From Durusdinium trenchii (lineage: Eukaryota > Sar > Dinophyceae > Suessiales > Symbiodiniaceae): a stretch of 64,000 nucleotides of DNA. The position numbers and the translations under genes were made by a program. Within the stretch, counting starts at the first letter, position 1. The number at the start of each line of letters is the position of its first letter. Below the pieces are notes generated by a model. It did no database searches, was not told where the DNA came from, and saw nothing but the letters and a program-made list of their open reading frames with translations. Location of the stretch: the NCBI GenBank assembly GCA_963970005.1, contig CAXAMN010003980.1, positions 214,983-278,982 on the forward strand. The letters are read 5' to 3'. This document shows, piece after piece, positions 1-11,481 of this stretch.

Positions 1-270
1 GGTAGCTGCTGCTGCTGCTGTTGCTTGGTAGCTGTTGCTGCTGCTGCCTGGTAGCTGCTGCTGCTGCTGCTGCTGCTGCTTGGTAGCTGCTGCTGCTGCT
101 GCTGCTTGGTAGCTGCTCCTGCTGCTGCTTCTGCTTGGTAGCTGGTGCTGCTGCTTGCTAGCTACTCCTGCTGCTGCTTCTGCTGCTGCTTGGTAGCTTC
201 AGCTTGCTGCCGCTGCCGCTGCTGGTTACAGTTATTGTTGTTGTGGCTGTTGCTGCTGCTGCGGCGGTTG
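1..270. repeat. CTG/TGC trinucleotide array with TTGGTAGC punctuation
   Basis: Runs of TGC/CTG units are interrupted by TTGGTAGC about every 25-45 bases, drifting to TTG/TGG units at the right end. Several frames stay open across it only because the unit lacks stops (poly-Leu, poly-Cys or poly-Gln). No protein is proposed. It begins at the window edge, so the array is truncated. A related array lies at 22880-23600. Confidence 0.9.
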
Positions 271-1330
271 CTGGGGTGGTTGTGTGGCTGTGTTGGGGTC
301 GTATTGGGGGGGCGCTGTTGGCACTCTCCTTTTCCCTTGGCCATGGCATGTTGAGATTCACGGCCTGGCTTTTGCTGCCTAAAGAGCCCCAGCGTTGTTT
401 ATTTGCCTAGCTTTCGCCACCCCCCTCTGGGCCACAAGTATTTAGGGGCACCGGCCCTTTTTCAAATCCTGGCTTCCGACATTTCATCAACACACAGAAG
501 CATACTATTGTTCTTGCGTTGCTTTAACACCTCTTCGACAACATGACAGAAGGTACTTTGCCTAGCACTCGCTAGGGAGGTTCCTCTCTTTTTTCTGTAA
601 AAGAAGTTGTAGTAATCAGCAGAGTGGACACGTCAAGTTAAGTTTCCTAGCGTGAGCGTGAGCTATCCTGCGTCCCAACTAGGAGCGAACAAATTCCTAG
701 TAGCGAACTAGTCGACCTTACATAATTTTGTAGGGGCGCCTACTTAATTATATAAGTAGGAGCGGGCCAAATAGGAGAAGCAATAAGAGAAAAAGACGCT
801 TATGGCCTCTGCATTTGTCGGTCTCTAGCCTCGGGCCTGCAACGTTGCTTGTCAGGTGCCTCCCTGCTTGAAAGACAACGGTCAAGAAGACAGGCCAGAC
901 AAAGCGCCATCCCAAAGCACTTCCCGTTTCATTCTTTGGCCATAATATTGTTTCACAAACTGGAGTGTGACACCGAATATACAAGTATTGCTTTCTCAGC
1001 ATACCTTTTGTTCAACGTTTCAGCAACTGATATTGATCTGTGAATCTACACCAGGTCGAGTGTTGCAAAGTCCAGGACCATATAGTCACACTAGTGCTTC
1101 GGAGTGGGTTGATTGTGGGAAGGAGGAGAGCCGTGTGATGTAAGCATTGCGTAAGCTTGCTGCTGTATGGATCCCGATGCTAATATGCTATGTACTTTTC
1201 TGCTGAAGCCATGCTGCTAGTTGGCGTCCCAGGTGAATAGCTCTCAAGTACAGGACCGCCTTCGCCGCGAGGCCAGGCGGCCAGGATACAAGTGGCATGT
1301 CAAAGGCAACAGTTTAAATAACAACTATTT
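271..1330. other. Stretch without a supported gene, holding one dispersed module
   Basis: I see no phase-consistent exons here. The only structured element is the dispersed repeat module at 637-775, listed separately. Short open frames on both strands have no recognisable residues or splice context. Confidence 0.4.
637..775 (+). repeat. Copy 1 of a dispersed module (core CTATCCTGCGTCC)
   Basis: The segment contains the core CTATCCTGCGTCC, then AGGAGCGAAC, CTAGTAGCGAACTAGTCG and a palindromic tail (GCGCCTACTTAATTATATAAGTAGGAGCGGG). The same order recurs at 60695-60805 and partly at 46510-46590, 47938-48100 and, reversed, 50265-50360. I infer a short non-autonomous mobile element. No polymerase III boxes were established. 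Confidence 0.6.
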
Positions 1331-1412
1331 GAAAATAGCAGCTACTAGGAACAAGTGCATCGCTTCTAGTAACAAGTGCCTTACTAGTAGTAACAAGAAG
1401 CTAGTAATTAGA
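1331..1412 (-). repeat. 21-bp minisatellite (ACTAGTAGTAAGGCACTTGTT type), reverse orientation
   Basis: The + strand reads AACAAGTGCATCGCTTCTAGT then AACAAGTGCCTTACTAGTAG, the reverse complement of the units at 46866-46950, 48024-48085, 48956-49082 and 54290-54396. About three units are present. Confidence 0.7.
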
Positions 1413-1472
1413 ATTGCTGTTCGCTAAATGTTCGCACCTTTTCTCATCGCCAAATTCCACTTGTTTGTGCAG

Positions 1473-2196
1473 CCTTCGACCCTTGGAGCGATGTCGCCGC
1501 TTGAGGCGATTCAAAACATTATGAACAGCCCAGCAGCAACTTGGCTTAAATGCGGCAAGAGTGCCGTGGCTCCTGAAGATAGTTCCAGAAGTAAGTTCAA
1601 CTGCATGTTCTGCATGGTGGTCTAGTGGAATGATGCGTTTGATTTCAAGATCTTGAAGTAGAGTTTTTGTTGGCATCACCAGGCTACCGCTGCATGAGTG
1701 AACGCCGCGATGTCTCAGGTGATCCTATTTACACTGGCCTCTTTGGCTATTTGTGTGGCTTGGTGCATTGGGTGCGGATGGTGAGTTTGGCTCTGTGCAA
1801 CAGTTGATTCACAATGTTCATGATTTAATTAGCCAGTTGAATTGCCCCCTTCCTCCAGGACACGTCCCAAATGTTGGGTGTAGTCTACCAGGAGACATGT
1901 AGGGGCAAAATTTCAAGCCGGGAATTCCAGAGACAAGTGCGTACAAAACATGAAGTTTGACTTCCACTGTATAGAGCTTTTCTTTGCTGCTTTCACTGCC
2001 TGGTAAGATTGAGCAGACCAAGGCGGGCTCCGTCGCCATGTTCTTTTTCTTTGTCCGAGCTGTGTACGCCACGCTTTTTTACCACAATGAGCCGTGTGAT
2101 CAGCCATTGCTGAGCCGACCTCAGTGTTTAGAGAGAGGTGGTGCCGCGATTCCTTTTTTGAGTTTGCGCCACATTCCAAAAGGACGTCTTGACTGA
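1473..2196 (+). CDS. Unidentified multi-exon gene, early exons
   Basis: Four segments join in phase. Exon 1473-1590 follows a TGTGCAG acceptor and ends at a GTAAGT donor in phase 1. Exon 1683-1780 ends at GTGAGT. Exon 1859-1936 ends at GTGCGT. A fourth, from 1975 after TATAG, stays open to a stop at 2196 and probably ends a little earlier. Exon 2 encodes a peptide containing CMSERRDVSGDPIYTGLFGY. Exon 4 has a hydrophobic run rich in Phe near residues 20-28 and an NEPCDQPLLSR stretch. Start codon and upstream exons were not found. I do not recognise the family. It may be the 5' part of the gene continuing at 2684 and 3842, since strand and spacing fit. The splice phases make chance unlikely for exons 1-3; exon 4 is less certain. 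Confidence 0.55.
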
Positions 2197-2683
2197 ATGA
2201 GTGTGCTACGGCGTAGACATACTTTTTCAATGTGCTCCAAGTACATCCAAGTGCTATCTTTGCTGGACAGAGTACTCAGAGTACCTAATACGAATTGCCG
2301 AGTCTGAAGTTTCCATGAGAGCTGGCAAGGGACACTATAATCACTGTAAACTCACTGTAAACTGTAGGCTGTTACTTACTTAATGTTAATATGCAAATTT
2401 ACTTTAAACTTTAAACATGAATCAAATATTGAAAGCATTTTTGCATTTAGCCTGTGGGAAGGCTCAGGCTGAAAGTAGTACGGGCTGTTGTAGGTTTGCA
2501 CTGCAAACCGAGAGGAATTACCTGGCATCCCAAGTTTAAGCGAATTCCCTGAATCGCGGGGACACAGCAGAGGGAAACACAGCAGGAAGGGCTTCCTCCC
2601 TTCCTTACCATCATTTTTCTTCCTTCGCTTTCGGACTCTTGTGGACTTGTTTCCCAGAAGAGCGCCTTCCCAATCTTCTTCAG

Positions 2684-3385
2684 GAAGATGTATGTCATTT
2701 GCTCTTTGGCCATGGGAACATTCACTTCCAGACTATCACAGTGGGTAGTTCGTGACTTGGAAAGATCTTGGCAGAACTTTTTCAATCATTTTCACAGTCT
2801 GAAGTGCCTTACCGCAACAACGTTCACCATTGGCTGTTATGGCTGCCCAGGAAACCTTCAGTCTCAGCAGAGATCCACACGCACTGTGGCTCCTCAGGAA
2901 TTTCGTAGCATTGTCACATTGAGTTTGTTGGTATTCTGTGTTTACTTTGAGATCGCCAGAAAGAGATACTTGCCAAGGTGTGGCTTTGCTCGACATTAGT
3001 GGCCATGGTGCCTGGCTGGATCGTCCTGTATTGGGGATACTCTTTGATCCAGGCGTCAGATTTGTTTTTATTCATGACCGGAGATGTTGCGATTGAAATA
3101 GAAGCCCCTCTCATGGATTGTTGATCATTTTGATTCCTGAGTGTACCATCTCTTGGATTTCACCAATTTACTTCAGCGGGCTTGGAGTATTCTCCGGTTG
3201 CAGCCCGTGCTTTGCGCCAGAAGTGCCATACCTGCCAAACCACCAATCCGATCCTCTTTTCCCACCTGAAATCCTACATCTACTTTCAGCAACCTGGCTT
3301 TGAAGTCTTGACTCGGCGTCATTGGACATGCACAGACTACTACTCTCAGTATCAAAGCAAAACAAGCCTTTTTGTAAACGACTGA
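2684..3385 (+). CDS. Unidentified exons, membrane-segment containing
   Basis: Exon 2684-2740 (19 codons, after CTTCTTCAG, before GTGGGT) joins in phase 0 to exon 2798-2888 (after TTTTCACAG), which ends in phase 1 at a GC donor. That joins to an exon starting at 2952 after TTTGAG and open to about 3115. The third exon encodes a clear hydrophobic segment (WLCSTLVAMVPGWIVLYWGY) followed by an acidic stretch, so the product is probably membrane-bound. After 3178 a frame carries LRQKCHTCQTTNP, a C-x2-C pair, and HWTCTDYY, but its joining phase is not settled. There is no recognisable family. The gene could run into the RING gene that starts at 3842 or earlier, which would make a membrane-anchored RING protein; this is inference. 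Confidence 0.5.
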
Positions 3386-3841
3386 ATTTGTTTGCTGGCA
3401 TTCTGTCCTGATATAGTCTCAGGCAGCATGTTGAATTAACTACTATCCTATCCCCGTCTCTCTCTCTCTCTCTCTCGCATTGAATCTTTAGGAGCGCAGC
3501 TCAGTCTTTGAAGATTTTCGAGGCATAACACAGTTGTCTCCTGCTTTACCGTAGTAAAGCCTGTACCTGCCCGAGTACTGTAGCTCATTGCCTCCACCTC
3601 CATCCTTCCTCATGCTCTCGGCAAAAAGGACCCTTGACTACCTAATTTTTTCTACTGTTAAAACATACATATCTCTCATTTATATTTGTATTGATATTGA
3701 CATATGTATACCCTGCCCGCCACATGGATGCTTCGCGTCAGCAAAGTGCGCACTGCCTGGCCGTGGTGCTACCCGCCACCCTGCACACAAATCAATGTAT
3801 ATACATTTGTGTCCCGGATTTTCTTTCCTCATTCATTTCAG

Positions 3842-6800
3842 AATGCTATTAGTGACCTCTTGCCGAGCCTTGCTTCTGAAGTTTGTTGCAAACTCAGGAT
3901 TGTAGCTGCAATGACGTATCTAGTGGCCTGGAGCTTGGAAGCACCTTGAGATGATGCCATACTGACATATTGTTGATGACGCATGGTGTCATGCAGTTCT
4001 CACGTCCTCCGGAAGTATTTGACCTCATTCCAGGAGTGGCTTTCAAGCACACAGTTCATCCTTTGCTTTTCAAGAGTGCAATTGGCTTCCTTATGGGATT
4101 CTTTCCTCCTCTTTTACAGCACCTGCAAGCAACACCTACTGCTGTCAATTCTGAGATTTTCCAGTGTATAGTTTGCCGTGAACTCTTTGATCCGAAACTT
4201 GCTGAAGCCGTGTTAACGCCAACTTAGATCCTTGATGCCCCAACGATTTGAGTCATTCTATTTCAACCCTTTTGGAGTGCGAAAGATGACATAATAAATT
4301 CCTTTCCAATCGTTGGTGCTAAGTGCACAAGTGAATAACCTGTTAATTCATTTTGTTCTGCTCTACTTCTGGATAGAGTCTAGAGGCTTTGAGAGCACAT
4401 GACCAGCCGACCACAGGTTTGTGTCCCAGCGCTGTCGTTTGCTCATCGATTTTTGCTGCTGATGCAGCAGATCAACATGGGCGAAGGGATGAAGGGCTGA
4501 GCTTTGGCGGCACATATCCCTGAGGGCAGTTGGCCCATATCCCTGGGTGGCAATTTTGGATAATTTGTGCTTGTTTAGTCGACCTTGGCCATTTAAGCAA
4601 AGGGAGTAAATGTGACGCCTCAAATGCTTCAGTTGACCTCGGTCTTCATATCCTGCCAGAGTCCTGCAGGTGCTGACAAGATCAAAGATCTTCCGCATCT
4701 TGGTCTTTGAATCGACGTGTCGAAGAATGTTCGACTTGAATGGATTTGTGTCCAATTCAGCATCTCTCTTGTTTTATGTATAGTGGAGCGGCTAGAACCA
4801 TCCTAGAGAAAGTACCGTTTGCACACATGTCTTCACACTTGAAGCCTTGGTTGACACTACTGCCCTCTTCTTTCTTGGCGAAGACTGAAGTATAACTAAA
4901 GCTACTTGTATAAGACTTACTAGCTAGCCCCAGAAAGTACATCTTGACATTTTTACCTGTTTGTGTTTGTTAAGACGTGCTATTGTTTGCCGATTTTTAG
5001 TCCGGACTTTAGAGACATTCTCAACCATTTATCTGCAGACCGTGCTTAAGACTCAAGATAAATTCCAGTCCAAGCGCTTGCAAACGTTTGCACAGGATAG
5101 GATTCAAGATTTGAAGATTTCAAGATTCAAGATCTAAAAGAACTCTTTTGAATCCAGGGGCTTAGATTTAGGACAGGTTCTGGATTGAAGTACCGTGTTT
5201 TGATCTTGAGTCTTGAACTTCTGGAAACAAAGCCTGCAATCGAAAGTTGTTTTCTTTCTCCGCGTCTGGTGGCACCTTGTCCTCCATTAATGGGGCTGCT
5301 TACTTGCACCTGACTCCCGCAGCCTGGCTCCCTGTCATCCATCCATCCATCCATCCATCCATCCATCCATCCATCCATCCCACGGCAAAATGGCAGTTTT
5401 TTGTCGGTGCGCTTGGTCAAACAAGCTGTATACCTAGGAGCTGTCATTAACTACATTGAACACAGAGATGCCACTGTTCTTGCCAGAGTCAAAAGTAGCC
5501 TGAATGCGTTTCATCGACTTCGAAAGTGGCTGCGAGGGTCCAGATGTTGTGCACTTCATGAAACAAATATAAACAAATCATTGTGGCAATCATGTATGGA
5601 CTTCCTGACATACAAGTAGGAGTTACTCACAAAGGATGTCACAAAGTCCTGTCCCTGATCACCACAATGCTTCGACAAATATAGGTACCATCCATATCAC
5701 ACGGGCCGTAGCCATCAAGATTTTTTTCGCCATCACGGCCTGCCAACGGCCATGACCATTGTTTTGACCCGCCTGGAAGCTCGCCAACATCGACTACTTT
5801 GACAGTGCTTTTGGAGGCGTATCCCCCAAACATGCATGCATGCATTTAATGCTGTAACATGTATGTGTTTTTTAAGTTCAATATGTTGTTCAATCACCTT
5901 CTGACAGTGCATTTGAAGGCTCATCCCAAAGCATACAGTTTAATTTTACACTGTAAAATGCACGTTTTTGGGAAAATCACACCTCCCAAGAAAACGCATG
6001 TTTTTTGCACGTGATTTTTCGCGCCCTCGGGTCTGGGGTCCTAGGTCTTAGAATCTAGTGTAGGAGCGTTGGGGGGTCGCTTGCACCGCGGAATTTGATC
6101 GCTTGTGCACCGCAGTATCCCCCATATCAGGTGCAGCGATCCAATTTCGTTGCCCGCAAGCGATTCGGGAGTAGTCTTGGGCAGATGGAGTGCACAAGCG
6201 ATTTCCATTAGCCCCCACCAAACCCGCCCACCCCCCCACCTCCATGGCAATCTTCAGATCACAGACAGCTGCGGGTGGGCTAATGTCCACCTAGGATTTA
6301 TAAATATCCCCTGAATAAAGCTAAACAAATCCCAGAACAGATTAATAAATTCCACCCAAATAAAGCTAAATGTTTTCACCCCTGATCCTGGTGAGGATTC
6401 CTGCTGGCTGATCCTGGTGAGGATTCCTGCTGAATCAATGGGTCCTCAATGGATTCCTTTCTTCTATTCCTTTCCTTTATAGATTCTTATACTAAATGAA
6501 AAATCTCTACCAATACTAAACATATGAAAACAGTCTTTAAGTCTATTTGAGGTCTTTCAGGGGGGGGGGGGCCCTACCGATAAAAGTCTCGGTTGCGCAC
6601 AGATCTCAGCTGTGACTTTGTAGCCATCCACAAATCATTTCATTAGCCCCCCCCCCCCCCCCCCCCCCCCCCCCCGCCACGTGCGCGCCAAAGAGATGTA
6701 TGGAGGAGATCCGTTGTGCGCAAGTGATCATGGCTGTGGACTCTGACCTCTGGTGCCTGATTCATTTTGGCAACCCTCACAGCAGCTTAGAGCCGTGTGG

Positions 6801-9800
6801 TGCGCAAGTGATCCAAATTCGTGGTGCGTAAGGGATCCCCCGCCCGTCCAGGAGTGGTGGCTGGCGCCTGGCGTGAGTTCTTGGTTTTGGTCAGGCTATG
6901 GTACCTGTTAGGTAGGTAGTGGTGTTTTTTGGCAAAGCCAAACGTGTCTTTGTTCGGTGTCTATTTTTTTCGGCAAGCCCAACGTGCTTGTTCACAGTCC
7001 TGTACTTGCTTCGCGCTTGTTGTATCCTCTGTCAGCGCGTCGTCCTCCATAGGGTTGCCAGCATTTGCTTGCTCCTTGTCCACGAAGCTCGCATGCAGTA
7101 TCAAATTTTTCATCTCTGGAATGCTCTTCCATCCCCACAGTGCATCTGAATACACATGTTTAGAATGTCTACTTGCTTTACAAGCAGTTCCCGGGCAAGC
7201 CGGCGGCCGAAGTTTCCTATAAAAAGAATTTGACCTATAGGAGTGTCCCTTCGCGCATGCCCTGCGGACCCCCTCTTTTTCCGGCCCGCAACGATGGCAT
7301 CATGCAAGCAGCCCACAACAGCGTACTCGCTCTGGTACTGTGCATGCAGTGGCACTGCCACGAATTCCTCTCGCTTCTTCCTTTGCTGTTCATGTCCAAG
7401 AGCGCAGCCGATGCGTCGCCGACTCACCACATCCTTTTTTCCACACAGTGCAAAGAGTCCTGCGCGGTAGCAGCTGTTTATGCGGTCATAGGAGCATTTC
7501 CCGGCTGTCTGCGCGGTCCACAGCGACGCACGCAGACCGACGCCTCTCGGCAAGACCAAGGAACGGTTCACCCAGCACCTCCGGCAGGGGCTGGACGAGG
7601 TGGAACAACTCTGCCAGCAATCCAAACCACCCCTGGCTGCAGTACACCTATCGTCACAGCAACGGCGTATGCAACCGACCACCGCGTGCAGTTTTGGAAA
7701 CCCTGATCCAGGTCCCAATCAAGTCGCAAGCCTCCTGGTTTCGCAACGAGATCATCCCTGTAACTGGAAGACATGATCCCACCAGACATGAAAGTGCCAT
7801 TTACATCGCGGGAACGATCCTGAAACTGCATAACACAATGAAATTCCAGCGACGGCGCATCCACCAGCAACACTTGCAGCCACATTTACAGTGCGGAAAC
7901 CATCCAGGAGTTGCGCAACGCAGTGGACTTCCATCAACAGCACGCGCGCAAGAGACAGGTGAAAACTCTAGTTACAATGGAGGGACGATTCGAACATGAT
8001 CCGAGCATGATCCGAGCATGACGCGAGGACGTTGCGCAACCGTCGTTCCGCAGAGCTTGACTTGCCAGGTTCGGAGCCACCCTTTGTATTGAACAACGCA
8101 GCATTTCGTGCATCCGCTATCTCTCGAAAATACATTTTGCACGAGACTTCCTTCCAAAGTGCATGTTGAACACCTGCAAAACGAAGCCATTCCGCGAGAC
8201 TCCTTCCAAAATACATGTTGAAGAGCTGACTGGAACTAGAGCTAACTAGACTAGAGCTGTTGAAAAACGCATTTTGTACGAGACTTCCTTCCAAAATGCG
8301 TGTTGAAGAGTGGAGCTAAAGCTAACTAGAGCGAGATCCACCTGGACCTAAAGCGAACCAGAGCTAGAGCCAACTGGAGTTAGAGCTAACTAAAGCTAGA
8401 GCTGAGCTAAAGGTAGTAGTAGTAGTAGTAGTAGCAGTATGATGTAGTATGTAGGTATGTAGGTACGTAGGTATGTAGGTATGTAGGTATGTAGTATGTA
8501 GTATTAGTAGTAGTAGTAGTAGTAGTAGTGGTAGTAGTAGTAGTAGTGGTAGTAGTAGGAGTAGGAGTAGTAGTAGTAGCAGTAGTAGTAGTGGTGGTAG
8601 TAGTAGTAGCTTCTGAAAGTCCGTAACACGGAAGTTTTTGCACCCTAAACTTCCTTTGATAATCATAGAATGATCGGGCGCAAATCAAAGACTAACAGCA
8701 ACCTATGGTTCCTTGAAAGGCAATGCGGCTTCAATACCGAATAAACATAGGTTGTAACTACAGATAAAACATCATTATAAACAACACCTGGAAGTTATCG
8801 CGCGTATCCTTTTGTCACTGCTTTGCGATCACTTGGTCTTGTAACACTGTGCTCAAAAAATAATATATATATATATAAACTTGCCAATGAGGAAGGTTGC
8901 CAATAATGCCCCGGAACTCCGTGATCCTGACGATGGCAGCTTCTTGGCGCCAAGAGGTTGTTGGGCATCCTATCGTTCCACCTCGCGGCATCCGATGCTT
9001 CAGAATGCACCTTTAGACCAGATTGCAATGGAAGTGGATCGTAAGTAAGTTGGCGGAGGCACGGATGACAATTTGTGTTGTTTTCTTGCGCCGATGTTGG
9101 AAGACATTTGAGGGTTTGGCCCCGTGAGGGTGTCTCAAATTTCTATATAAATCTTGTGTTAGTGATAATTAATTCCTTTCCGTATTTTTGTAGTGTTATG
9201 GTACACGGCTTGGGGTGCCCAAGCGCATCCAACTTTGCGGGTAGAGCACACTGAAATTTGGGGTCGCGCGCCCACACTCTTCAATGACAAGTCCCTTGCA
9301 TGTTCCACTCACGCCCTGTTGAGGGTTCAATTGCTTTTGTTTCTTGGAACCCTGTACGTGCGCATCCTTGAATTACAAAGAGACTGGCGACAGCAACATG
9401 CGAGCGTGACTGATGCAACCAACAGGTTGCCCTGGACTACTTTGGGGCCGTTTTGAACTCAAAGGGCCACCAATGAAACAACCTATTGCGGTCTGCGCTT
9501 GACATTCCCACTTGCCTTGCAAAGGATGGGGAAGACCACTTTCTTTGATCTTGGTTCATCCAGATCCTGCAGACTGCCTGAGGTTTGATGGAGTGTTGCA
9601 TTTGCCTCACCTCCTTTGCTTCTCAAAAGGTGGCAACATGGCTGATTTAGAGAGCCAAAACCAGTTTCGAAACATTCAAATCTGAGGGCACTACTATCAA
9701 AGATACCTTCACCCAAACTCCGGTATTCTACAATTATTTGTGCACCAACTGCAAAATTCTTTTGCACAGTTGAAAACAACCACAAATCTCTTCTTTGTAA

Positions 9801-10820
9801 GAGATCCAAGATGCATTTTGACTCGAAGGGAACGTCATTTTGCAACCGTTTTCCATTCCGTTCCTCACAGGTCACGCTCACATAGTGGTGTCAGCACACT
9901 AACTAACCAGGTACGCACACCGTGTGGCCACTACTTCCATGAGCATTGTGTCTTGGCTGCTGCGGAGTGATCCATGTCTTCATGGGTGTTTGGCATTTCT
10001 GAAGCTTGTGCCGACTTGATTCCAGGATTGGAAGTCTCTAGGAACAAACATATTGTAAGGTATCACAACCAATCGCATTTGAAGAAAGGGTATATTTTTC
10101 TGTGGGTATGATAAGGTATGATAAGATCATCCTAGTCTGATGTTATTTAAGCAGATCCCGTCGATGCGACATCATTGGTTGTGTTTTGTGGCAGATACTA
10201 TTTTGTGTGACGGACCGCAGTTGACAGGTTATAAGCAGGCCAAGACAAGCACAAACGGACAAGCGTAGTGCATCCTTTCGTACAAGGTTTGAGTCACTGG
10301 TGTCAAGCCCACGTGAGCTGCCCTTTGTGCAAAAGCTTGGTGGCCGATCCAGAAAATCCAGGTGGGATCAAGACGGTAAGACATTGCTGTAGGTTGTTGT
10401 CACAAGCGCGTTCGAATGCGGTTTCAGAGAGTGCATGATCCTTCTGGTACGTCCAAGTGGAAGTCATGGCCCTGAATGTCAAAGCTTTGCTGCTCAGGTG
10501 AAATGAGCGCGACAAACAGCAGTAGCAGCTAGCAGGATAAAGTCGACAGAAGGCCCCGCCCTGAGTCCTGACAGTGTGAAGCACACTATGCTCAAAGTTA
10601 CCACACGGCTTCGGTGTGATTCCATGCCACGGCATGCTTGCTTTCGCTTGATGCATTTACTTTACTTGATTGAGTTTGAACATTGTAGGCCCATGTTTGG
10701 AGAAACAACAGCCCCGTGTGTGGAGAGTGCCCGTGCTGGGGTTAATGACTGTCAATCATGCACATGGCAGACGTTGTCCGGACTCCTCACTACTTTGCAG
10801 CCCAGTCCAAGAATCAATGA
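3842..10820 (+). CDS. RING-finger protein, probable E3 ubiquitin ligase (multi-exon)
   Basis: A RING domain can be assembled from exons that keep phase. Exon 3842-3932 follows ATTTCAG and has a GC donor. Exon 4034-4209 encodes [17 protein letters not shown], the first C-x2-C ligand pair. Exon 9911-9966 encodes [18 protein letters not shown], the CxH..HxxC core. Exon 10294-10375 encodes [13 protein letters not shown], the last C-x2-C pair, and ends at a perfect GTAAGA donor. Candidate terminal exons are 10689-10740 and 10771-10820, stopping at TGA 10818-10820. The intron 4210-9910 is 5701 bp and has GT-AG ends. The 4034 exon also has a hydrophobic stretch ([18 protein letters not shown]). RING proteins of this layout bind E2 enzymes and pass ubiquitin to substrates; the substrate is unknown. 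Upstream exons at 1.5-3.4 kb may belong to it. The splice into 10294 (TTTGAG acceptor) is the least regular. Confidence 0.72.
5335..5381. repeat. (ATCC)n microsatellite
   Basis: About eleven perfect ATCC units in the RING-gene intron. Confidence 0.97.
6647..6675. repeat. Homopolymer of 29 C
   Basis: An uninterrupted C run. A 12-base G run lies near 6559. Length in the assembly may be unreliable. Confidence 0.95.
7480..7970 (+). pseudogene. Coding-like remnant inside the RING intron
   Basis: One frame around 7561 reads [20 protein letters not shown], which has the composition of real protein, and stops near 7773. A second frame further on reads [19 protein letters not shown]. The two lie in different frames, and the whole stretch is open on both strands because it is GC-rich. 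A decayed gene or retroelement piece is possible; I recognise no domain. Confidence 0.25.
8137..8320. repeat. Degenerate tandem repeat (ACGAGACTTCCTTCCAAA)
   Basis: The motif recurs about every 65 bases around 8142, 8199 and 8276, each followed by a variant of TGCATGTTGAA. It is followed by GAGCTAGAGCTAACT runs up to 8405. Confidence 0.7.
8411..8612. repeat. TAG/GTA trinucleotide and GTATGTAG array
   Basis: (AGT)n surrounds a block of TATGTAGG units at about 8445-8500. The reverse strand gives low-complexity frames of Thr or Leu, which are not genes. Confidence 0.95.
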
Positions 10821-11016
10821 GCCCCTGCATCAAGAGTGCAACTTCACCAGACTGGACATAGACCCCACCCGGTCCCCGTCGAGCATGAGGTTTTCGAAGC
10901 TGGCCTGGCACAGAGGCGACAGCCGGAAAGACCCCCGCAAAAAGAGCAATGATTATGACTAATTAGGGTGTCTGTGCAAGCTTTACTATCTTAGTCATTC
11001 TTAATCTATCTTAACT

Positions 11017-11481
11017 TTTTCTAACGGGTTTGAACACTCATCGACAAGTGACGGCATTGGAACTAGTTTCAGGAACTTTTACAGTGTACTTCAAGGTGGA
11101 AAGACCTTGCTGTCACATCCTGCAGGCTTTTGGATTGGAGGGTTTGTCAGTTCGACACGTGCCACAATGTCTGAAAACGAGCAACATGAGCATTGCATTC
11201 TTTTGGGAGTGGTGATCCGGGGATCAGATCCCCCAGAATTGGTCGAAAAAGCAATACTGGAATTTGCAACTGTCAGTGTCAGATGTGGCCAGCAGCAAGG
11301 AACACAATTCCGTCAAGGTCAAGGTCAATTCCGTCAAATACTCAACCCATGTGCGTCCATTGCTCAAGACATTACGACTGATTGCCATGCCTGCCAACTG
11401 GCTTGGGTGGAGGATGGCCGATTGAGATTTGCTTGGCGGGTGTGCTTCTTTGGGTCGAGCGCCTTCGACCAGTTCTAGCGA
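11017..11481 (+). CDS. Possible exon or small gene, unrecognised
   Basis: One frame stays open for about 150 codons to a stop after SAFDQF. An ATG at 11167 begins MSENEQHEHCILLGVVIRGS. Residue use resembles real protein, with a moderately acidic centre and CHACQ near the end. There is no clear splice acceptor and no family. It lies between the end of the RING gene and PIG-A on the same strand, so it could be a separate small gene or a 3' region of the former. Confidence 0.35.

Larger units (their letters stand above)
4210..9910 (+). other. 5.7-kb intron of the RING gene
   Basis: Bounded by GCC|GTGTTAAC and AACCAG|GTACGC, it joins two phase-0 exons inside one RING domain. It contains the ATCC array, the C and G homopolymers, the coding-like remnant at 7480-7970 and the TAG array. 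An open minus-strand frame at 4363-4755 (130 codons) lies inside it with no recognisable domain. Confidence 0.65.

Noticed and set aside
7110-7718. 202-codon minus frame
   Set aside because: GC-rich stretch open on both strands; the + strand frame near 7561 looks more protein-like, and neither is convincing.
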